NCBI GenBank assembly: GCA_028723525.1
Contig: JAQYET010000072.1
Span: 29,225 to 93,224 of the forward strand
Length of the DNA: 64,000 nt
Direction of reading: 5' to 3'
From: Prevotellaceae bacterium
GTDB lineage: Bacteria; Bacteroidota; Bacteroidia; Bacteroidales; Bacteroidaceae
In this document: positions 63,935 through 64,000 of the stretch, in pieces
Layout of the letters: the number at the start of each line of letters is the position of its first letter
How positions within the stretch are numbered: position 1 is the first letter of the stretch
Translations under genes and position numbers: made by a program
The notes under the pieces: model-generated
Databases searched by the model: none
Told to the model about the DNA's origin: nothing
Seen by the model: only the letters and a program-made list of their open reading frames with translations

Positions 63935-64000
63935 GCCATGTCAGATTTTTCACTTATCTTAGTGTTGCAAATCAAAACAAGCGTAAATCGTAACAAGACA

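Overview
The window looks like a chromosomal segment from a Prevotella-like member of the Bacteroidales. Evidence: a Bacteroidetes-type dcw cluster in which ftsI encodes a PASTA-tailed penicillin-binding protein; a SusC/SusD outer-membrane import pair; DUF4252, DUF4302 and DUF3109 proteins; secreted proteins whose C-termini resemble type IX secretion sorting tails; and at least eighteen copies of the Bacteroidetes -7 promoter box TAnnTTTG correctly placed upstream of genes on both strands. Genus assignment is inference; no rRNA gene is present.

Layout. 1-3.5 kb: a TPR protein running off the left edge, dUTPase (dut) and, divergent from it, a dNTP triphosphohydrolase (dgt). 3.7-5.5 kb: two acyltransferases matching the glycine-lipid pair GlsA/GlsB. 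5.8-22.1 kb: an uninterrupted + strand division and wall cluster, mraZ-rsmH-ftsL-ftsI-murE-mraY-murD-ftsW-murG-murC-ftsQ-ftsA-ftsZ, preceded by a three-copy 10-bp repeat that looks like the MraZ operator. 22.2-31 kb: an AAA-type ATPase, recO, tRNA-Glu, rpsT, gyrB, an AraC-family regulator, a DUF3109 protein, ung and gpmI. 31-34 kb: a secreted M6 metalloprotease. 34-42.7 kb: an import operon on the minus strand (SusC, SusD, HExxH lipoprotein, DUF4302 lipoprotein, secreted protein). 42.8-45 kb: a small unknown protein, rnhB and a WYL regulator. 45-50.2 kb: a large outer-membrane barrel protein divergent from a second M6 protease. 50.5-54 kb: a second AAA-type ATPase and metG. 54.4-64 kb: tRNA-Arg, an ECF sigma factor locus with two DUF4252 proteins, sufS, and a giant alpha-2-macroglobulin-like protein.

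The most unusual structure is a family of four intergenic arrays (about 3.5, 31.2, 44.0 and 54.2 kb). Each is built of 22-bp units: a 15-bp near-palindrome centred on TCGSCGA plus a 7-bp spacer. Three of the four arrays have exactly four units (88 bp). Other non-genic signals are an approximately 70-bp dispersed inverted repeat (28.1 and 42.8 kb) that forms the 3' end of a small gene in one copy, and a dyad carried at both the promoter and the terminator of the second ATPase gene. No CRISPR array, complete insertion sequence, prophage or rRNA operon was seen.
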